Assembly (NCBI RefSeq): GCF_002482975.1 | Contig: NZ_DLHA01000032.1 | Coordinates: 328,304-392,303 of the forward strand | Source of the DNA: Flavobacterium sp. UBA7680 | GTDB taxonomy: Bacteria; Bacteroidota; Bacteroidia; Flavobacteriales; Flavobacteriaceae | DNA length: 64,000 bases | Direction: 5' to 3' | Shown: one piece after another, positions 33,256 through 42,800 of the stretch | How the letters are laid out: the number at the start of each line of letters is the position of its first letter | Position numbering within the stretch: position 1 is the stretch's first letter | The notes under the pieces: model-generated | Databases searched by the model: none | The model's input: the letters and a program-made list of their open reading frames with translations, nothing else | Told to the model about the DNA's origin: nothing | Position numbers and translations under genes: made by a program

Positions 33256-33870
33256 TTAAGCTTTTGCTTTTCTTTTTACTGTACAGCCAATTTCTTTAGT
33301 CTGTGTTACAGCTGGTTTTTGACCGCTTTTTAAAGATGCAATTACATCTTCGGCATATTTTACTTTCTCTGCTTTTGTTCCTTCCGGATCATTATCAATT
33401 GCTCCAACATATTCTACTACGTTTCCTTTTGCTGTTTTAGAAACGATAAAAATGTGAGGTGTACGTTTTGCTCCGTATTCGTCAGTAATTTTTTGCCCAG
33501 CGTCAAATAAATATGGAAAAGGATATTTTTTCTCTTTTGCCAAATCCTGCATTTTATTGAAAGTATCTGCTGTTGAAGCTTCCGGATCGTTTGGATTAAT
33601 GGCAATTACCGGATATCCCTGTGATTTGAATTTTTTATCTAAATCAATGATTCTTTGCTCGTAACCTACAGCGTAAGGGCAAGTATTACAAGTAAAAACA
33701 ACGATATATCCTTTTGCATTTGGAAAACTTTCAAAAGAAACTTCTTTATTGTCTACATTTTTTAACTTAAAATCCGGTGCGGAATCTCCGGCTTTTAGAG
33801 TTGTTCCATTTTGTGCCTGCGCTAAAAAAGCAGAAAGTGCCAATGCGAATAATAGAATTATTTTTTTCAT
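33256..33870 (-). CDS. Exported AhpC/TSA-type thioredoxin-fold protein
   Basis: 204 aa. Signal peptide about 1-19 (FLAQA|Q). The thioredoxin fold has APDFKLKNVDNKEV, FTCNTCPYA with Cys61/Cys64, and PHIFIVSKT before the cis-Pro side. This redox-active group of redoxin proteins is common in Bacteroidota periplasm. It starts 11 bp after the TlpA-like gene stop, so the two form an operon and may act on the same thiols. Confidence 0.82.
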   Translation of the reverse strand: MKKIILLFALALSAFLAQAQNGTTLKAGDSAPDFKLKNVDNKEVSFESFPNAKGYIVVFTCNTCPYAVGYEQRIIDLDKKFKSQGYPVIAINPNDPEASTADTFNKMQDLAKEKKYPFPYLFDAGQKITDEYGAKRTPHIFIVSKTAKGNVVEYVGAIDNDPEGTKAEKVKYAEDVIASLKSGQKPAVTQTKEIGCTVKRKAKA

Positions 33871-33881
33871 GGTTTACGGGT

Positions 33882-34358
33882 TTACAGTTTTTTATATTCA
33901 GTTAATAATTGTTCATAGGTAAATTCACTTTCTACAAATTTTCGTTTATCATCTTTGATAAAAAGTGTTGCGGGAATACTTCCTGACCAGCTTGGGTCGA
34001 TTCGGTCGATAAATTCCTGCGGACTGCTTTCGTTTAAAAGAAATACTTCGTTTTTCAGGTTTTTTCTTTTTACAAAAGGAACGACATTAGAATTTAATTT
34101 CGATTTAAAATCAAGGCTTACTAATAAAACGGCAAGTTTCTCTGATTTGTGTTCTGCGCTGAGTTTTTCGAAATGTGGCAACTCTTTGATGCAGGGTGCG
34201 CACCAGGTTGCCCAAAAATTAACTACATACGTGCTGTCTTTTCCGTTTTTGATTCTTTCATTAAGCTGATTGATATTTAACAGCTTCACGTTTTGACTGT
34301 AAGCTGAAATTGAAAAAATACCAAATAGAAATATATAGAAAAAAGACTTAATTTTCAT
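33882..34358 (-). CDS. TlpA-like periplasmic thiol-disulfide oxidoreductase
   Basis: 158 aa from the ATG at 34358; a longer frame to 34460 lacks a sensible N-terminus, whereas this start gives a clean signal peptide (IFSISAYS|Q). The active site is WATWCAPC (Cys53, Cys56), followed by PHFEKL. It reduces disulfides outside the cytoplasm, e.g. in cytochrome c maturation or cell-wall proteins. It is first of a two-gene operon. Confidence 0.82.
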   Translation of the reverse strand: MKIKSFFYIFLFGIFSISAYSQNVKLLNINQLNERIKNGKDSTYVVNFWATWCAPCIKELPHFEKLSAEHKSEKLAVLLVSLDFKSKLNSNVVPFVKRKNLKNEVFLLNESSPQEFIDRIDPSWSGSIPATLFIKDDKRKFVESEFTYEQLLTEYKKL

Positions 34359-34446
34359 GAGATACAACACTTTAGGATTAATTTGTGCCTTACAAATATA
34401 AACTAATGAAATCTTACTTTTTGTTAATGAAAATTTAATGCCTAAA

Positions 34447-34562
34447 AAATTTTGCCACAAAGGCGCAAGGACGCAAAGTTTTATTACTCAAAACAAAAAA
34501 AATGTTCCTATGGAACATTTGATTGGTCGAAAAAATATTTTTTATATCGTTCCTTAGGAACG
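34447..34562. repeat. Palindrome cluster (GTTCC family)
   Basis: A GCAAAG-word run (34447-34481) is followed by AATGTTCC-TAT-GGAACATT (34501-34519) and CGTTCC-TTA-GGAACG (34548-34562). They lie between the lipocalin-like gene and the TlpA-like gene. The gap shows no coding frame of its own. Confidence 0.55.
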
Positions 34563-34569
34563 TTTGGTA

Positions 34570-34968
34570 TTACATTCCGCTTTTAATATTTACATTATTA
34601 ACAAAACGAAGGGGCTGCATTGTATCCATTTTAATTAAGGATAAAATCCCATTTTTATTCTCATTTATGGCAATTATTTTAAAACAAAATTCATTTCCGT
34701 CTTTATCCATTAAGGTTATAAATTCAGTATTATCATCTGAGTTATTTTGACAGCTATGTGAAATGATATATCGAAACATAACTTTAAAAGTATCCTTGTC
34801 ATAATTATACAATTTTCCATCTGAACCAAATATCCATTTTGCATTTCTGTTCGCGTCATTATACCAAGTTCCAATAATTTTTTTTGATGAAGGTTCATCA
34901 ACCTGATTCTGTGCAAAGACAGTGGAGATTTGCAATAAAAAAAGTAAAATTAAAAATAGCTTTTTCAT
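34570..34968 (-). CDS. Secreted lipocalin-like hypothetical protein
   Basis: 132 aa. Signal peptide about 1-19 (QISTVFA|Q). The mature part opens IIGTWYNDANRNAKWIFG and continues in short strands with YNYDKD and FCFKIIAI, typical of small lipocalin-like domains in Bacteroidota. It probably binds a small ligand or is structural; no function is known. It ends beside a palindrome cluster and has no operon partner. Confidence 0.6.
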   Translation of the reverse strand: MKKLFLILLFLLQISTVFAQNQVDEPSSKKIIGTWYNDANRNAKWIFGSDGKLYNYDKDTFKVMFRYIISHSCQNNSDDNTEFITLMDKDGNEFCFKIIAINENKNGILSLIKMDTMQPLRFVNNVNIKSGM

Positions 34969-35257
34969 ATTTTTTTATTCTTTAATTATGTATTAATCCA
35001 AGTAAATTTAGGATTGTCTCTAACATTACATTTCCTGTAAAAAGTTTTAATGTGTTATGATAAGTCAAATTTAATGAAATAAAAAAGATTTATAAAATTA
35101 AACTTTATTGCTAAATTTGTAAGTACTATATAAGAAAAATTAATCAGGTTTTTATATAATTTTACCTAGACTGTAAATTCGATTAATGGAAAAAATTACT
35201 TAACTGTTTAAAACAAGATTAAGGGTTCTAACCAATATTTATTTAAAAGAAAAAACA

Positions 35258-35683
35258 TTAAATAAGCCAAACTTTTATTTGATTTTCTAACTCTCTTAAC
35301 CCATTAATTATTTCTTTAGTACAATTACTACAACAAACAATGTATCTATCCTTTTCGTTTTCTAAACGAGTATCAATAATTTTTAATTCCGTATTACATA
35401 CTCTACAATTACCTTCTTTTATAATCAGAATATTTATTAATTTAAGATTATTTATTTCAGTTATTACTTTCTCTATTAAAGGTAAGATTAGATTTAATCT
35501 ATTTTTAAAGTATTTTTCAATATAAACTTTAAGTTTTTGGAATTCTAATTCCATCTTATAAAAAGTCTGTTGTCTTTCTTCAAATAATTGCTGAATATAT
35601 AATCGAGTATATAAACTTATATTATCAAGAATAAAGCTTCCCTTGATAATAATCTCGGATTGTGAATTGTTTAAAATTAACAC
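35258..35683 (-). CDS. Hypothetical zinc-ribbon protein
   Basis: 141 aa, cytosolic. The first 80 residues form a Lys/Glu-rich helical region (QQLFEERQQTFYKMELEFQK) that could be a coiled coil. A Cys-x2-Cys (93, 96) and CCSNC (117, 118, 121) at the C-terminal half make a likely zinc ribbon. I do not recognise the family. The gene and its flanks are more AT-rich than the neighbours. A chance frame cannot be fully excluded, but the spaced cysteines argue for a real protein. Confidence 0.5.
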   Translation of the reverse strand: MLILNNSQSEIIIKGSFILDNISLYTRLYIQQLFEERQQTFYKMELEFQKLKVYIEKYFKNRLNLILPLIEKVITEINNLKLINILIIKEGNCRVCNTELKIIDTRLENEKDRYIVCCSNCTKEIINGLRELENQIKVWLI

Positions 35684-35994
35684 TTTAATATTTTTAATTA
35701 ATAATTTGCAAACCTAATCCAACTTGGAATTTAATATAGCCAACAAAAGTTATAATAAAGATAGTTTAGGCTGAATAAATTATCAGATTTTTACTTATTA
35801 ATTTATTAAATAAAGTGTACTTAATTTTTTAGTATTCTTTATTGAAGAACATTATAGATACACACACTATAGATCTACTAACATAATTACAACATAACCA
35901 ACTGTTAATTATGCAACTATAATTTATTTTCCTGTAAAACATTCCGCCTATGCGCTTGCTAACTTTGTAAAACACAACTTTAAAACGTAAAGCC
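35684..35994. other. AT-rich intergenic region without gene
   Basis: 311 bp, mostly A and T, with no convincing frame, terminator or repeat. A 60-aa frame on the minus strand lacks any recognisable feature. It must contain the promoter of the acidic repeat protein. The 34969-35257 gap on the other side of the zinc-ribbon gene is similar. Confidence 0.5.
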
Positions 35995-36465
35995 ATGGAA
36001 AAGCAAAACAACTTTGACTACGGTCATACTGATCCCGATTTTATAGATCAAAATACGCTTGTAGATGGGACGTATTCTAATGAAGATCAATACAAACAGG
36101 ATTTAAAGAAAGAAGATTATTGGGAATTTGGCGAAAGCGATCCTGATGTTATAGAGCAAAATACACTGGTTGATAATGATAATTATGCAAGAGATGAAGA
36201 TCCGTATCAATATCAGGAAGAATTTATTGAAGATTTGAAACATCACGAACAGGATTTCGAAAAAAATCCGAATGTAAATTCTGAAAATATTCCGAATGAG
36301 GAAAGAATTGTTAATGAAGATGATGCTGTGACAAATGATGATGATGAAAATGATTTTGATGACGAATACGATCCGGAATTAAATTATGAAGATGATTTAG
36401 ACAAGGATGAAGAGTTAGATGATTTTGACGCTGAACATTATCCTGAAAATCATCCGAGAGAGTAA
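35995..36465 (+). CDS. Highly acidic protein with internal repeat
   Basis: 156 aa with no signal peptide. Two related units, DPDFIDQNTLVD (residues about 13-24) and DPDVIEQNTLVD (about 47-58), are preceded by YGHT and FGES. From residue 100 onward it is almost all Asp, Glu and Asn. Such a chain is probably unfolded and may bind metals or basic partners. I do not recognise the family. It is the first of three small genes on the same strand, with 24- and 29-bp gaps, so they are probably an operon. Confidence 0.6.
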   Translation: MEKQNNFDYGHTDPDFIDQNTLVDGTYSNEDQYKQDLKKEDYWEFGESDPDVIEQNTLVDNDNYARDEDPYQYQEEFIEDLKHHEQDFEKNPNVNSENIPNEERIVNEDDAVTNDDDENDFDDEYDPELNYEDDLDKDEELDDFDAEHYPENHPRE

Positions 36466-36489
36466 CAACTAGTTAAGCATTATCAGTTT

Positions 36490-36891
36490 ATGGCTATAGC
36501 AACTCAAATTATCTGGCTTTTTGTATTGGCTGTTCCAATAGCCTGCATCAGCTGGACTGTAACGCACGAAGAGATTTTTAGAGAACCTCACGAATGGTGT
36601 GTCAGACATTCTAAAAATGACAGGTTTTTACTGACACGTAAGTTCTTTTATCTTTTTACCTGCGAATACTGCTTTAGTCATTACGTCACAATTGGGTTTT
36701 TATTTTTTACAGAGTATAAACTTTTGTTAAACGACTGGCGCGGTTACATTTTGGCCGGATTTTCGCTGGTGTTTATGGCAAACATCTATATGAGTCTTTT
36801 TGCACTTCTTAGACAAGCTATAAAAAAAGAAAAAGTGGAAATTGAAAAAATTGAGACTGAAACTGATATCGAAAAAAATAGTAACAAATAG
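36490..36891 (+). CDS. Small membrane protein, possibly DUF1360-like
   Basis: 133 aa. Hydrophobic segments lie at about 5-25, 60-75 and 85-110. The stretch FTCEYCFSHYVTIGF with a Cys-x2-Cys resembles the short membrane proteins of the DUF1360 group, though this is a weak match by eye. The last 20 residues are charged (KKEKVEIEKIETE). Second gene of the small operon. Function unknown. Confidence 0.55.
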   Translation: MAIATQIIWLFVLAVPIACISWTVTHEEIFREPHEWCVRHSKNDRFLLTRKFFYLFTCEYCFSHYVTIGFLFFTEYKLLLNDWRGYILAGFSLVFMANIYMSLFALLRQAIKKEKVEIEKIETETDIEKNSNK

Positions 36892-36920
36892 AAATACGTA
36901 TAATTAAATAAATAAAAATC

Positions 36921-37142
36921 ATGGAAAATTTACAATTCATTGACCCATTATTGCACGGAATAAAACCTATCGAAAATAACAACATCAAACTTTCTGTAAA
37001 ACAACTGGCTGCTGCCGGAATTGGTTCTATTTTGATTGGAGCTGTTTTAAAGAAAACCGGACACAATAAAGCTGCCGCAATTGTTGGAAGTCTTGCACTG
37101 CCATTATTATCTGCAGCTGTTTATAAAAAAGTAGCAAAGTAA
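36921..37142 (+). CDS. Small hypothetical membrane protein
   Basis: 73 aa. One or two hydrophobic segments (AAAGIGSILIGAVL and AAIVGSLALPLLSAAVY) with Lys-rich ends, preceded by an N-terminal IDPLLHGIKPIEN. It may be an inner-membrane peptide. Third of the run of small genes; a strong terminator follows. No family recognised. Confidence 0.5.
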   Translation: MENLQFIDPLLHGIKPIENNNIKLSVKQLAAAGIGSILIGAVLKKTGHNKAAAIVGSLALPLLSAAVYKKVAK

Positions 37143-37166
37143 TAAAAGAGAACGTTTGCTAATTGC

Positions 37167-37206
37167 GAAAATGCCCGTTAAGGTTTTAAACCTAACGGGC
37201 ATTTTC
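37167..37206. terminator. Intrinsic terminator
   Basis: Stem GAAAATGCCCGTTA-AGG and complement CCT-AACGGGCATTTTC, ending in T-rich sequence. It ends the small-gene operon and may serve the converging STAS-like gene. Confidence 0.8.
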
Positions 37207-37280
37207 TATTAATGTCATGTTTTTATTTTATTTGCTGAATGTTCAATTATCTAATTGTCACATTCCCTAATTAACTAATT

Positions 37281-37661
37281 TTAATTAGCCGGCAAATTTA
37301 TATTTCCTTCAACCCAGTTTAAGGCTTTGTTAAAAGCTTCTTTTTTGAATCCGTGGAACTCTCCTGGAACTACATAACTAAATCCGTTTGTAAAAGAGAT
37401 TATATCTTCAGAATCTGTTACGATGGCTGCTCTATGCCATTTTCCTAAATGTTTTAATCCTAAAAGTGCATCCTGAAGCCATGCGCCGGCTGTAAAGTTT
37501 TCTATATCAGTATCGAGTACCAATAAAAAATTGATTTCGTTAGTTTGCTTTACCAAATGTTCTACTGCTGGAACTACAGCTGTTAAAAAATCTTCTTTTG
37601 TTACTTCTGCCAATGCTCTAAAGGCAACAATGTTATCGGTAGTGTCAATTTGATGTATCAT
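37281..37661 (-). CDS. SpoIIAA-like (STAS/SEC14) protein
   Basis: 126 aa with no signal peptide. Matches the SpoIIAA-like family (DUF3478): NIVAFRALAEVTKEDF, LLVLDTDIENFTAGAWLQD, and RAAIVTDSEDIISFTN followed by GEFHGFKKEAFNKALNWVEG. The fold is related to STAS/CRAL-TRIO domains; the role is not known, perhaps membrane or stress related. Monocistronic. Confidence 0.75.
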   Translation of the reverse strand: MIHQIDTTDNIVAFRALAEVTKEDFLTAVVPAVEHLVKQTNEINFLLVLDTDIENFTAGAWLQDALLGLKHLGKWHRAAIVTDSEDIISFTNGFSYVVPGEFHGFKKEAFNKALNWVEGNINLPAN

Positions 37662-37807
37662 GATTTTTTACACTTTTTGAGTTATTTAAATAGTTGTTTT
37701 ATTATTTTGATATATACTATCAAATACTACTCAAATTTACTCATTTTAAAACAGTTAAATCTTACATTTTTCTTAATTGTTTATTATATATTTTAAAGGT
37801 TTTTTTA

Positions 37808-38027
37808 AGTGACAAAGGTTCAGAGATACAAAGTGACAAAGGTTTTTTCTGTAGAGACGCACAGCAGTGCGTCTAACGTCCAATATTCCATTCCAATAAA
37901 CATGTGTTGTCTCACGCGATGTTACACGCACTGCTGTGCGTCTCTACGGAAAATCTTTGTCGATTTAATATAACCCGTTGCAATAAAAAACCTTTGTCAC
38001 TTTGTATCTCTGAACCTTCGTCCCTTA
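37808..38027. repeat. Large nested inverted repeat with GTAGAGACGCACAGC arms
   Basis: The outer arms consist of GACAAAGGTTCAGAGATACA-like words (37808-37842) and their complement (37991-38027). The inner arms are a perfect 22-bp inverted pair at 37851-37872 and 37926-37947. It shares the CGCACTGC core and outer words with 13288-13430. The rest of the 37662-38098 gap is AT-rich and holds no gene. Confidence 0.75.
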
Positions 38028-38031
38028 AAAG

Positions 38032-38065
38032 AAAAAACCTGCTTCTTTCGAAGACAGGCTTTTTT
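38032..38065 (-). terminator. Terminator after susD
   Basis: AAAAAACCTG with CAGGCTTTTTT pair across a 13-nt loop, 33 bp downstream of the SusD stop, T-rich on the leftward side. Confidence 0.6.
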
Positions 38066-38098
38066 CAAAAAAAATAAAAAATAAACTAACACAAACTC

Positions 38099-39868
38099 TT
38101 AATTGTATCCTTGGTTTTGAGTAAACAGTTTTTGATCGATAACTGTTTGTGGAATTGGAAAATATCTTCTGAATGGCTGAGTAGCAGCTTTTGCTGTTCC
38201 AGCTAAATCAAATTTTCCAAAACGGATGCTCTCTGGTCTTCTTTGTAATTCCCAGTATAATTCGAAACCTAATTCTTTATATAATTGATTTGCATCTAAT
38301 GAAGTAAGTGCTTTTCCAGGAGCATTTGCAAATAATGATTCTCTCTTTCTGCTTGTACGCAATTTGTTTAAATCATCCATTGCTGGTCCGGTGCTTCCTT
38401 TTCTATAAAGTGCCTCAGCTCTCATAGCGTACATTCCACCTAAACGGAATAAAGGAATATCAACATTACTGTTACCGTTTCCTCCTTCTGGATCAAACTC
38501 ATATTTAAATACACGAGCACCCTGATTGATTTCATTTTGAGCAAAAACAGATTTTGTAGGATCTGCAAATGTTAATGATGGTGTAAAATCCATTCTCGTA
38601 GTAGTACTTTTTTCCATAACTAATGGAGAAACTTTAATACGGTTTCCTACCATTTGAAAAGCTGCAGAAGTTAATAATACTGGACCATATTGAGGTCCGG
38701 CCTGGATACCTCTGTTAAAGTGGAACCACGGAGTAGCAGGACTACTTTTAGGAACAATATCTGTTGCAGGAACACTTACATCTGTACCATCATTCATAAA
38801 CCATGTACCATCAGCATATTGATAATGCTGCTCAAATCTTGGATCATCATGGTTTCCATCCCAGCTTGCGTAAAATTCAGGAGTTGTACATGCAGCATTT
38901 GTACCTCTGTTTAAAGCAGATGTTCTTTGGTTACGCTCCATACATACATAAGCAAAACTGTTAGATCCGTTACGGATATAATCTATCTTTTGAGAAATCG
39001 CGAAAATAAGCTCTTTACCATTATCGTTATCTCTTGCAAAGTTTTTGAAAAAGTCACTTTCTAAACTAAATTTCCCTGAATCAATCAATAATGAAGTGTA
39101 ATAAATAACACGGTCCATATCTGTACCTGTACCTGATACTGCTGGTTCATTAAAATTGAAATTTGAAGAAGCATTGTAACGATCTTTGAATGTCGCACGA
39201 TTTAAATACATTGTCGCTAAAAAAGCATAACCCGCTTGTTTAGTAAATCTTCCGTGGTAGGTTCTTTGAGTTCCAATATCTGCCAAATCAGGTAATATAG
39301 CTTCAACATCTTTGATTAATTGATCAATTTGAGTATCTGCTTTTAAAATTTGTATTGGTGCATCTACATTCAACGGATCTCTAAATGGAGCTTGTCCGTA
39401 AAGATCTAATGTAGTATAGGTATAATACGCTAAAAGAGCTTTTGCTTCTGCTAAAAATAATTTCTTTTCAGGAAAAGTGTTTTCTTCAGATGATTTAATT
39501 GCAGTTAAAGAACGTGTAATTCCGTTTGTCAATAAATCCCAGTTACCCACAATAATAGCATTACTTGAACTCCATGTAAATTCATGCATATCTCTCCATT
39601 TTCCACCATCTCCCCAGTCACTTCCTCGAGTTGGTAAAATAGCTTCATCTGTAGTATATTCCTGCATTGCAAAAACAGCTCCGTGATCTGTAAAAGTTCC
39701 GTCTCCAAGTCTGTCATATGCTGCAGCAAGCGAACCTGCAGGGTCTGTAGCATCAGTTCCTAATTTTTCATCTAATACAGCTTCATTAAGATCTGTACAG
39801 CTGTTTAATAGAAAAATAAAAGAGAATATCGTTATAATTTTTATGCTAAAAAATGTCTTTGTTTTCAT
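38099..39868 (-). CDS. SusD/RagB-family nutrient-binding lipoprotein
   Basis: 589 aa. Lipobox LLNSC, Cys24. The N-terminal tetratricopeptide-like part (about 30-330) contains LLAYYTYTTLDLYGQAPF, RFTKQAGYAFLATMYLNRA, and the C-terminal MYAMRAEALYRKGSTGPAMDDLNKLRTSRKRE is the classic SusD helix. It lies on the cell surface and captures substrate for the SusC pore. Its start follows the SusC stop after 3 bp. The substrate is unknown because no glycoside hydrolase gene adjoins. Confidence 0.94.
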   Translation of the reverse strand: MKTKTFFSIKIITIFSFIFLLNSCTDLNEAVLDEKLGTDATDPAGSLAAAYDRLGDGTFTDHGAVFAMQEYTTDEAILPTRGSDWGDGGKWRDMHEFTWSSSNAIIVGNWDLLTNGITRSLTAIKSSEENTFPEKKLFLAEAKALLAYYTYTTLDLYGQAPFRDPLNVDAPIQILKADTQIDQLIKDVEAILPDLADIGTQRTYHGRFTKQAGYAFLATMYLNRATFKDRYNASSNFNFNEPAVSGTGTDMDRVIYYTSLLIDSGKFSLESDFFKNFARDNDNGKELIFAISQKIDYIRNGSNSFAYVCMERNQRTSALNRGTNAACTTPEFYASWDGNHDDPRFEQHYQYADGTWFMNDGTDVSVPATDIVPKSSPATPWFHFNRGIQAGPQYGPVLLTSAAFQMVGNRIKVSPLVMEKSTTTRMDFTPSLTFADPTKSVFAQNEINQGARVFKYEFDPEGGNGNSNVDIPLFRLGGMYAMRAEALYRKGSTGPAMDDLNKLRTSRKRESLFANAPGKALTSLDANQLYKELGFELYWELQRRPESIRFGKFDLAGTAKAATQPFRRYFPIPQTVIDQKLFTQNQGYN

Positions 39869-39871
39869 GAT

Positions 39872-42800
39872 TTATAGTTTTAAAGTTGCTCCAAAACTGA
39901 ACGTTCTCGAAGTTGGGTAAGCAGCGTAATCAATACCTATAGATTGATTTCCTCCGCTTGATTTTGGACTGTTGATTAACGGATCATATCCTGTATAGTT
40001 TGTAATTGTGATCAGATTATTTCCTGTTACATAAAGTGTTAATCCGTTGATCCAGTTTAGACCTTTTAAATCAAAATTGTAACCAATACGAGCTGCATTC
40101 AATCTAATAAAATCAGACTTTTCTAAGAAAAGTGTAGATAAAATTGGTGAGTTTGTAGGGTTTGCACCAGACTCATAATAACCTGTAGCAACGTTTCTGT
40201 CAGAAGCAAGGTTGTTAATATTTAATGCATTCAATCCTGTATTATTCAACAAGTAACCTCCAGTTTGACCAATGATTGAGAATGAAAAACTAAAGTTTTT
40301 GTATCTCATATCACTATTAAATCCGTAGTAAAAAGTTGGTAAAGCTCCTTCGATTATAATTCTGTCGCTGTTATCAATTTTACCGTCTCCGTTTTGATCT
40401 TTAAAGATGTTTCCGCCTTTATCATCAAAACCAACATGTTGTAACAAATAAAATGAACCTGCTGCATAACCACTTTTGTAAATGTTTGCATTTACTCCAG
40501 ATTGTCCAGGTCCTGAAATAGTTCCTGTTAAGATTTCTGAAACCGGTAAGTCCTCAATTTTATTGTTTAATGTTGCTCCGTTTGCATCAACATTCCAGCT
40601 AAAATCTTTAGTATCAACAATTTTAGAACCTAACATAATTTCAAAACCTTTGTTAACGATTTTTCCGTCAATATTTGTCCAAACCGTTGTTGTTGGTTTC
40701 AAAGGGCTTGAAGGAACGTTTAAGATCGCATCTGTAGTTGTTTTGTTGAAATAATCAACAGTTCCGTACAATTTATCATTCCATAAACTGAAATCTAAAC
40801 CTACATTGTATTGTGTAACAACTTCCCATTTCAAATCAGGATTTGCTGTTCTTGTTACAGAAACTCCGTTAACCAAATTCAAATCATCATATAAATAATA
40901 TCCGTCTGGACCAGATAATGAATAACTTGCTTTAGTCAATTTGTTTTGAACTTCCTGATTTCCTGTTTGTCCCCAGCTCGCTCTAAGCTTTAAGTTATTT
41001 ATTGCAGTTGCATCCTCTAAGAAACTTTCTTTAGATATATTCCATCCTAAAGCAAATGAGGGGAAGTAACCATATTTATTGTTATCACCAAAACGTGTAG
41101 AACCGTCAGCTCTCATCGAAGCTGTAAAAAGATATTTGTCATTAAATGAATAATTTAATCTACCAAAATACGATTGTAATTCATTTTCCTGAGCATAACC
41201 TGTAGTTCCTGATTGAATTCCAGCAAATCCAGGATTAATTGATGGTTTTATACCAACTCCCTGAGCAGCAATTCCGTCAATACTGAAACTTGTTCCTGAT
41301 CTTTCAAATTTTTGATATGAGAAACCACCTAAAGCTTCAATTTTATGTTTGTCTAATGAAACATTGTAAGTCAAATAATGCTCTACTAAAGAATTTTTAG
41401 AATCTAAATTATTTTGAACATATTTTCCTTTTGGGTTCAAATCTGTAACGTTTGGATAAATAGTGGTATTTCTTTCTGCTGTAGAACGATCGATACCAAC
41501 GTTTAATTTATATTCTAATCCGTCAATAATTCTTAAAGACGCTTCAAAATTTCCTAAAACTCTCAACGTACGCGTTTGATCCTCATAAATACTCAATAAA
41601 TAAGCAGGATTATAATGCGCGTTCATGTTAAAGTTTGTGTAGTTTCCGTTTGCATCAAAAACTGATCTTGTTGGATTTGCCATTAAAGTATGAACGATTA
41701 ACTGTCCGTTAGAACCACCATCATCACTTGTAGGTACACCATCATCTTTAGTTTCACTTGCCGTTAGATTCATTTTTACTTTTAAACGTTTGTTATCTAA
41801 AAATGATTCAGCAGCATTAATTCTACCTGAAAGACGTTTGAAATTACTGTTACGAATAACCCCTTCCTGATCCATTTGTGCAACAGATGCATAATAATTA
41901 CCTGATTCTGTTTGTTTTGCAAAAGACAATGCATTGTTTTTAGTAACAGCACTTCTGTAAATTACATCTTGCCAATCTGTGTTTCCACCATGGTCAAATG
42001 CTTTATCCTTAATAGCGCCTCTATATTGACTTGCACTTAAAACGTCTAATTTGTTAGCAACAGTCGAAACTCCCATATAAGAGTCAACAGTTAATGTTCC
42101 TTCTCCTTTTGAACCTTTTTTGGTTGTAACCAATACAACTCCGTTAGATCCTCTTGCACCGTAAATTGCTGCAGCCGAAGCATCTTTAAGAACCGTAATC
42201 GATTCGATATCACTTGTATTCAAAAAGTTTAATGGATTTTTTGCAGATGAATTACCAAATCCAACATTACTTCCAGAAGGGCTCACATCATCATTAGTCA
42301 ATGGCATTCCGTCAACAACAAATAAAGGTGTACTACCACTTCTGATAGATCCAACTCCACGAATGGTAACATTTACTCCTGCTCCAGGCTCACCACTTGT
42401 GTTTACCACACGTACACCCGCAACTTTTCCTTGAATTAAATTATCTACAGAAACGTTAACTCCTTGTTTGAAATTTGCAGCTTCTAATTGTGTAACCGCT
42501 CCGGTAACATCTTTTTTAGATTGTTTTCCGTAACCTACAACTAAAACTTCGCTTAGTTCAGAAGTATTTGGTTCTAATTGAATAGTCATGAAACCTTTTT
42601 GTGCAGTAACTGTTTTAGTTTTATATCCTAAATAAGCAACTTCCAGCGTTTTTCCTTCTTCAACAGAAAGTTCAAATTCTCCGTCAAAATTACTAACTGC
42701 TGCATTTTTAGTTGTAGCTTCTAAAATCGTTACACCCGGCATTGGAACATTGTTTTCGTCAACAATTTTTCCTTTTACTTTGATTTTCTCAGCATCTACT

